Shown here piece by piece: positions 14,245-18,493 of a stretch of 18,493 bases of DNA. Within the stretch, counting starts at the first letter, position 1, and every line of letters starts with the position of its first letter. The position numbers and the translations under genes are program-made. The notes under the pieces are model-generated. The model was not told where the DNA came from and did not search any database. It saw only the letters and a list, made by a program, of their open reading frames with translations. The stretch comes from CAYNGH01 sp964396845 (GTDB lineage Bacteria; Vulcanimicrobiota; JAJTBE01; CAYNGH01), in contig CAYNGH010000055.1 in the NCBI GenBank assembly GCA_964396845.1, positions 1 to 18,493 on the forward strand, given 5' to 3'.

Positions 14245-16290
14245 ATGTATATCAATACGGGGAACAAGTCCTCGGAGTATGACAGGCTGAAGATCAATCT
14301 GATTGTCTTCCGCTGGCTGGCGGTATTGCTGGGCCTTATAATGACAGGCTTTGGGAACCAGAAACACCTTCTCAACCCTCTTCCCGGCGTGCTGATGCAG
14401 CATCCCATTATTCTTGTAACCCTGCTGTTCATATACCATGCCATTGCCAGCTTCCTGATATACCAGTTTGACTCCATGGGTCTTTTCATCGGCATAACCG
14501 TAGCTTCCGATGCCATCGTCGGCGGATTCATGAGTTATTATTACGGTCTTCCCTTCATCTACGCCGCGGTATTGCTCCCCACCATGGTGGCAACCTTTTA
14601 TTTTGACCTGCTCATTGCAATGGTCACCGCCCTCATCTGTTCCATTTTTTATATGCCGGTGATTGCCCTGCCCCTCATCAACAACAAAAAAGTTCCCGGA
14701 AGCATTGCCCTGCTGACGGCATCCATCTTTTCCGCCATCATCATCTATTATTTCTTCATCCAGTCCCTCAAACAGGAAGAAGCAGCCCAGGAGCAGATTA
14801 AGAAATTTGACGACGAAAAGCTCCTGATATATGAAGAGCATCAGAATGCCAAGCGGGAGTTCGGGGAGCTGTTTAACGAGCTGGAAAAGAAACAGGAAAT
14901 GATTGAAGCCCTGGAAGGAGTGCTGGAAAAATCCAGCGAGGAGAAGTCGGAGTTGATGCTGACTCTGGAAAACACCCAGCGTAATGTTGAAAAACTGCGA
15001 ATTGCAGTATTAAACGCCGAGAACACCAGCAGAGAACAAGCAGAAGAGATGACCCTGGCCCAGGAGAACGCCATATCAATGGTAACTGCGGAATATGAAG
15101 AACGTCTGGTGGAGATGGAAGAAGAAACAGCAGAGCTGAAAAAGGTTATCGTGGAGATGGAGGATCAGCTCCGGGAGCAGGAAAAACACGTGGTATCCGC
15201 TATGGGTGAGCATTCCGGGGAAGTGGACGATCTCAAGCAGAAGATCGGCATTCTTGTGGGGAAGATCAGCCAGCTGAATTTAATGATACAGAGCCGGGAA
15301 ACCCTTTTCGAGTCCTTCTCCCGGATCATCGAGTGTCCTGATCTGGAATCAACTTATTCATCTATAGTCGATGAAGCTGTAAAGCTGACATCCTCCCAGA
15401 CCGCAGTCTTATTTGTGCTGGAAGATACCGAATCAGGCCCCATGCTCTTTGCAGAAGCCGCATCAACCCCTTACAAGAACCTGTTTGTGGATTACAGCGT
15501 CTTCCCTGGCGACGGCCCTGTGGGATGGGTTGCAAAGAACCGGCAGGCAGTATGCATCAAGAACAGCGATCTGAAGCTGTCCGATGGTCAGGAACTGGCG
15601 ACCCTTCTCACCTACGAAAAAAGCGCTCTCATCATACCTATGTTCAGCGATGAGGAGCTTATGGGGGCCCTTTACCTGGGAAAGCCGGAAAAAAACGCCT
15701 ATTCAGAAAAAGAACTGCTCCTGATGAATTCCTTCTGCAAGCTGGCAGGGCCGTCCATCAATACTGCCAGGCAGTTTGACCGGGCCACCCAGGTAACCCT
15801 CACCGACGAGGTCACCGGTCTTTACAATGAAACCTACTTCAATCAGAGGCTTGCCGAGGAAGCTGCCCGATCGGCCCGCTACAAGATCCCCCTGACTTTT
15901 GTTCTCATCGAGGTAGTAAACTATGCCCGCTTTGCAGAGTCTTCAGAAAAAGCTGTTCAGGACCGGCTGATCCGGGACCTGTCCGAGATTCTCCAGCATC
16001 ACATCCGGGAAACAGATCTCGCTGCCCGTCTTGACGACAACCAGTTCGGCATATTGTTCATCCATTCCCAGAAGAAAGACACCATCCTCATTGCCGAGAG
16101 AATCCGCATGAGTGCGGAACTGCGATCCTTCGGCACTCCCCAGGCAAAAATTGCCGGGCTTCACATGGCGGTGGGTCTTGCCAACATGCCCGACGATGCC
16201 AAAAACAGGCAGGAGCTTTATGATTTAACCATGGAGTGCCTGAAGGATGCAAAAAACAAAGAAGGCAGTCAGACAGTCTTTGTTTCATGA
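14245..16290 (+). CDS. Membrane sensor with coiled coil, GAF and degenerate GGDEF domains
   Basis: A 681-residue protein. Residues 1-175 hold about five to six membrane helices. Residues 176-350 are a long charged coiled coil. Residues 353-510 form a GAF domain (FESFSRIIECPDLESTYSSI at 355-374, GPVGWVAKNRQAV at 424-436, ALIIPMFSDEELMGALYLG at 461-479). Residues 515-681 form a GGDEF domain recognised by LTDEVTGLYNETYFNQRL (519-536). The active loop GGDEF is replaced by LDDNQF (596-601), and the metal-binding Asp of the VLIDID strand is Glu555 in FVLIEVVNY. It is therefore unlikely to make cyclic-di-GMP and may sense or dock a partner. GAGGGG (14236-14241) precedes ATG 14245. The 114 bp upstream show no clear promoter. 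Confidence 0.85.
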   Translation: MYINTGNKSSEYDRLKINLIVFRWLAVLLGLIMTGFGNQKHLLNPLPGVLMQHPIILVTLLFIYHAIASFLIYQFDSMGLFIGITVASDAIVGGFMSYYYGLPFIYAAVLLPTMVATFYFDLLIAMVTALICSIFYMPVIALPLINNKKVPGSIALLTASIFSAIIIYYFFIQSLKQEEAAQEQIKKFDDEKLLIYEEHQNAKREFGELFNELEKKQEMIEALEGVLEKSSEEKSELMLTLENTQRNVEKLRIAVLNAENTSREQAEEMTLAQENAISMVTAEYEERLVEMEEETAELKKVIVEMEDQLREQEKHVVSAMGEHSGEVDDLKQKIGILVGKISQLNLMIQSRETLFESFSRIIECPDLESTYSSIVDEAVKLTSSQTAVLFVLEDTESGPMLFAEAASTPYKNLFVDYSVFPGDGPVGWVAKNRQAVCIKNSDLKLSDGQELATLLTYEKSALIIPMFSDEELMGALYLGKPEKNAYSEKELLLMNSFCKLAGPSINTARQFDRATQVTLTDEVTGLYNETYFNQRLAEEAARSARYKIPLTFVLIEVVNYARFAESSEKAVQDRLIRDLSEILQHHIRETDLAARLDDNQFGILFIHSQKKDTILIAERIRMSAELRSFGTPQAKIAGLHMAVGLANMPDDAKNRQELYDLTMECLKDAKNKEGSQTVFVS

Positions 16291-16368
16291 CGGCACTCTC
16301 CGTATCCGCTCCTCCTCCGGTGCCGGGGAATAAAGGAGGTATATGGTCCCGGCTTGAAGAATAACTTT

Positions 16369-16393
16369 AAAGCCATCAGGCTTTCTTTTTTTG
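16369..16393 (+). terminator. Intrinsic terminator after the GAF/GGDEF gene
   Basis: AAAGCC (16369-16374) pairs with GGCTTT (16379-16384) around a 4-nt ATCA loop, followed by CTTTTTTTTG. It lies 79 nt beyond the stop codon and 23 nt before the nnr gene start. The stem is short but the T-run is long. Just upstream, AAAGGAGGT (16332-16340) precedes a four-codon ATG...TGA frame. Confidence 0.6.
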
Positions 16394-16415
16394 ATATTCA
16401 GCGGGGTGCATACGT

Positions 16416-17415
16416 GTGAAAATTGTTTCATCTGCCCAGATGGCGGAGATTGACAGAAAAACTATCGAAGAAATGAACATGCCCGGCATTGTTCTTATGG
16501 AGAATGCAGCGGGGTGTTTCTGCCGGGCCTTTATCGGCCATCTTTCCGGCAAAAAACCCGGCATTCTGGTTCTTTGCGGGTCAGGAAACAATGGCGGAGA
16601 TGGCTTTGCCATTGCCCGGATACTTCATTGCCAGGGGTATTTGGTCCGGGTAATCCATGCCGGCCGGGAGCAGTCCCTCAAGGAGGATGCCCGCATCAAC
16701 TGGAAACTTTGCAGTGCTTACGGCATCCCCATATACCCGGCCCGAGAGGAAGGAGATCTGGAGGAATTTTCCCGGCATCTTCAATGGGCCGACTGGATAG
16801 TTGACGCTCTTTTTGGAACTGGTCTGTCCCGCCAGGTGGTGGGTACAACCAGAAAAGTCATGGAAATGGCGGCATCCTGCGGTAAAAAAGTTGCCGCGGT
16901 GGATCTGCCCTCGGGGATAAACGGAGATAACGGCCACCTGATGGCCCCGGTAATGCCGGCCACTTTAACTGTCACCTTCGGTCTGCCCAAGTGGGGGCAT
17001 TTTCTCTTCCCCGGCGCAGAATATGTGGGCCAGCTGTATGTTGCCAGCATCGGCTTTCCCCCGGAGATGCTGGAATCTCCCCAGCTCAACGCCACCATAA
17101 CCAAGCCGGAATTTGTGGCCCGCCTCATCCCCCGGAGAGGGATTAATTCTCACAAGTCCAGCAACGGCAAGCTGGCCCTGCTGGGAGGATCCAAAAACAC
17201 CCTGGGGGCAATAACCTTGGCAGGTCAGTCGGCTATGTCGGCAGGTTGCGGATATGTATGCCTCTACGTCCCCAATATTCTCGAATCCGTAGTCAAGACC
17301 ATTGTGCCTGATATCATCAGCGAGGGAATGCCCGACATCGGCGGGGGATACCTGAAAATAGAAGCCACTGATATAATGCTGACCCGGACAAAAGTAAACG
17401 ATGCCCTGGTCCTTG
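16416..17415 (+). CDS. nnr: Bifunctional NAD(P)H-hydrate repair enzyme, 5' part (epimerase and start of dehydratase)
   Basis: Repairs damaged NAD(P)HX: the N-terminal NnrE domain epimerises the R and S hydrates and the C-terminal NnrD domain dehydrates the S form using ADP. Seen here are MKIVSSAQMAEIDRKTIEE at the N terminus, LVLCGSGNNGGDGFAIAR (51-68, the NnrE signature), VDALFGTGLSR (129-139) and AVDLPSGINGDNG (161-173). The dehydratase domain begins around 230, with HKSSNGKLALLGGS (246-259). It reads through VNDALVL (327-333) into the assembly gap. Start GTG 16416 follows GCGGGGTG (16401-16408). The remaining part is in another frame after the gap; joining the two would give about 525 residues, normal for the family. 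Confidence 0.92.
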
Positions 17416-17465
17416 NNNNNNNNNNTCGCGCGTAACGGTGCGTGGTGACGGCGTACCCGTCCTTG
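17409..17465 (+). other. Assembly gap or insertion flanked by a 7-bp duplication, inside nnr
   Basis: Ten Ns (17416-17425) are followed by 33 nt (17426-17458) that fit neither reading of the gene and look richer in CpG than the surroundings. GTCCTTG occurs immediately before the Ns (17409-17415) and again right after the odd segment (17459-17465). Removing one copy with everything between (50 nt) puts the two nnr parts in one frame and gives DALVLGPGLGQ, the motif expected at this place in NnrD. So the segment is foreign to the gene: either a scaffolding artefact or the edge of an unassembled insertion with a 7-bp target duplication. Confidence 0.85.
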
Positions 17466-18043
17466 GCCCGGGCCTCGGCCAGTGGCAGACCACCCGATCT
17501 GTGGTGGTGGATCTTTTGGAGGAGAGCCGGATTCCCGTGGTGATTGATGCCGATGCTCTCAATGCCATATACCAGGAAGGGGTGGAGCACAGCTCCGACG
17601 CTCCCTGGGTTATGACTCCTCATCTGGGGGAGGCGGGACGTCTGCTGGGGATGACTCCGGAAGTATTTGCCCAGGATCTTCTGGCCAACACAAAAAAACT
17701 GGTGGAACGCTACCGGGCGGTGGTACTTATAAAGGGAACCTACACCCTCATCATGAACACCGACGGGAGAATATACATAAACACCACCGGCAACCCGGTT
17801 CTTTCAGTCATGGGGACCGGCGACATCCTGTCGGGGATAATCGGTGCATTGATTGCCCGGGGAATCGAGCCTTTTTCCGCGGCAGCCTCCGGAGCCTTCA
17901 TCCACGGCCTGATGGGAGATCTGGCCGCCGGGGATCTCCAGCCCGAGGGTATTCCCCCATCCCGGCTGATTCCTTACATCCCCTCTGCCATGGAACAGAT
18001 ACGGCAGGGTATGGTTGAGAGCAGAATCAGAATCATAAGTTAA
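17438..18043 (+). CDS. nnr: ADP-dependent NAD(P)H-hydrate dehydratase, 3' part of nnr
   Basis: The C-terminal half of the NnrD domain: GPGLGQ, then VVIDADALNAIY (nucleotide-site Asp), VMTPHLGEAGRLLG (usually TPHPGE, here Leu), VVLIKGTYTLI, and the ADP/phosphate loop VMGTGDILSGIIGALIARG with the catalytic-type GTGD. The coordinates begin at a GTG in the shifted frame, but its first nine codons lie in the suspect segment; genuine homology starts at about 17465 with GPGLG. It ends at TAA 18043, 24 bp before the next start. It is not a separate gene in origin but the continuation of the part before the gap. Confidence 0.85.
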   Translation: MRGDGVPVLGPGLGQWQTTRSVVVDLLEESRIPVVIDADALNAIYQEGVEHSSDAPWVMTPHLGEAGRLLGMTPEVFAQDLLANTKKLVERYRAVVLIKGTYTLIMNTDGRIYINTTGNPVLSVMGTGDILSGIIGALIARGIEPFSAAASGAFIHGLMGDLAAGDLQPEGIPPSRLIPYIPSAMEQIRQGMVESRIRIIS

Positions 18044-18067
18044 ACAAGCAAGGCAGGTGTATTCTTG

Positions 18068-18493
18068 ATGTCCGAACAGTCGAAATCCCTGAGCCTCGGT
18101 TCCAGAACCCCGGTTCGTTTCGGTACTCTTCTTGACAAGAGCTTCCGGCGGATAATGGGTGAGATGACCCGCATTGAGGAGGGAAACAATGACGACTATG
18201 TCTATTATCTCTACCGCAAGAAGCTGGCAGGTCAGCGTTTTTATGGCTTCGCCCTGTTCCAGGCGGCCCGTCGCAAGGGACAGTTCACCGTGGAAGTGGG
18301 CCTGGGGATGCGTCAGACCTACCCCTATTACTGGGCCAGCATAAAGCCTGATTTTTCTGTGGACGGTGTCCGGGAAAGGCTGGGGATCATCTCAGATTTC
18401 CGGGATCGCTGGTGGAAATACACCAATGTGGAAGAACTGGAACGGCACATCGACAGCATCTTTATCGCCGAATGTGTCGAGGTCCTTGAGGTG
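18068..18493 (+). CDS. Unrecognised protein, truncated by the window end
   Basis: At least 142 codons are open from ATG 18068 to the last base, with no stop, so the 3' end lies outside. GGCAGGTG (18051-18058) supports this start; a TTG directly before it (18065) is possible. It lies 24 bp after nnr and is probably cotranscribed. The protein begins MSEQSKSLSLGSRTPVRFG. It is mixed alpha/beta and hydrophilic, with YVYYLYRKKL (44-53), a beta-hairpin-like FTVEVGLGMR (74-83), YYWASIKPDF and a Trp pair in DRWWKYTN. No signal peptide, cysteine motif or known domain is visible. I cannot name a function. Confidence 0.75.
   Translation, partial: MSEQSKSLSLGSRTPVRFGTLLDKSFRRIMGEMTRIEEGNNDDYVYYLYRKKLAGQRFYGFALFQAARRKGQFTVEVGLGMRQTYPYYWASIKPDFSVDGVRERLGIISDFRDRWWKYTNVEELERHIDSIFIAECVEVLEV

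Noticed and set aside
14227..14841. 204-codon minus-strand frame opposite the GAF/GGDEF gene
   Set aside because: Histidine- and glycine-rich antisense shadow of a membrane-helix coding region; no start signal.
1..18493. Frequent CCCGG/CCGGGA strings as possible uptake or protein-binding sites
   Set aside because: They occur throughout coding regions in many frames and are explained well enough by use of CCC, CGG, GGG and GGA codons; no spacing or strand pattern was evident by eye.

Overview
The window is 18.5 kb of bacterial chromosome, roughly 50 percent GC. It contains a run of 10 Ns (17416-17425), so it probably comes from a scaffolded draft or metagenome assembly. I see no rRNA, tRNA, CRISPR array or recognisable transposase. 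Housekeeping genes (dephospho-CoA kinase, two Lgt-type lipoprotein transferases, bifunctional NAD(P)H-hydrate repair enzyme) sit among many genes of no clear function. The two Lgt paralogs, the class-B radical SAM enzyme and the standalone HEAT and beta-propeller proteins suggest a deep-branching, largely uncultivated bacterium with a cytoplasmic membrane exporting lipoproteins. I cannot place it to phylum from this window.

Layout. 205-489 is a small HEAT-repeat protein. 641-1279 is coaE, converging and overlapping by 26 bp with a small heat-shock protein gene (1254-1727, minus). 1927-3612 (minus) is an alpha/beta hydrolase fused to a polytopic membrane domain, divergent from a MarC-family membrane protein (3804-4415). 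4623-5990 is a cytosolic beta-propeller-like protein with its own good sigma70-type promoter and a strong terminator. 6094-6261 (minus) is a 55-codon four-cysteine protein with a perfect Shine-Dalgarno. 6374-6871 (minus) is a proline-rich protein carrying four MYGVF repeats and ending in its own terminator.

7088-9941 is an operon: a SPASM radical SAM enzyme followed at 16 and 9 bp by two Lgt paralogs. It is divergent from the MYGVF-repeat gene. A repeat-bearing cysteine-free polypeptide facing a canonical SPASM maturase is the best candidate in the window for an undescribed peptide-modification (RiPP-like) system. That reading is inference.

10002-14130 is a second operon behind a promoter at 9938-9966: a truncated receiver-like domain, a translationally coupled B12-type radical SAM enzyme, a membrane-anchored protein of unknown function, and a protein with a NodB-like deacetylase domain. 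14245-16290 encodes a membrane protein with a long coiled coil, a GAF domain and a degenerate GGDEF domain. 16416-18043 is nnrE-nnrD. Its frame is broken by the N gap, and a 7-bp duplication (GTCCTTG) flanks the gap exactly where collapsing it restores the reading frame and the GPGLG motif. 18068 to the window end is an open, unrecognised gene.
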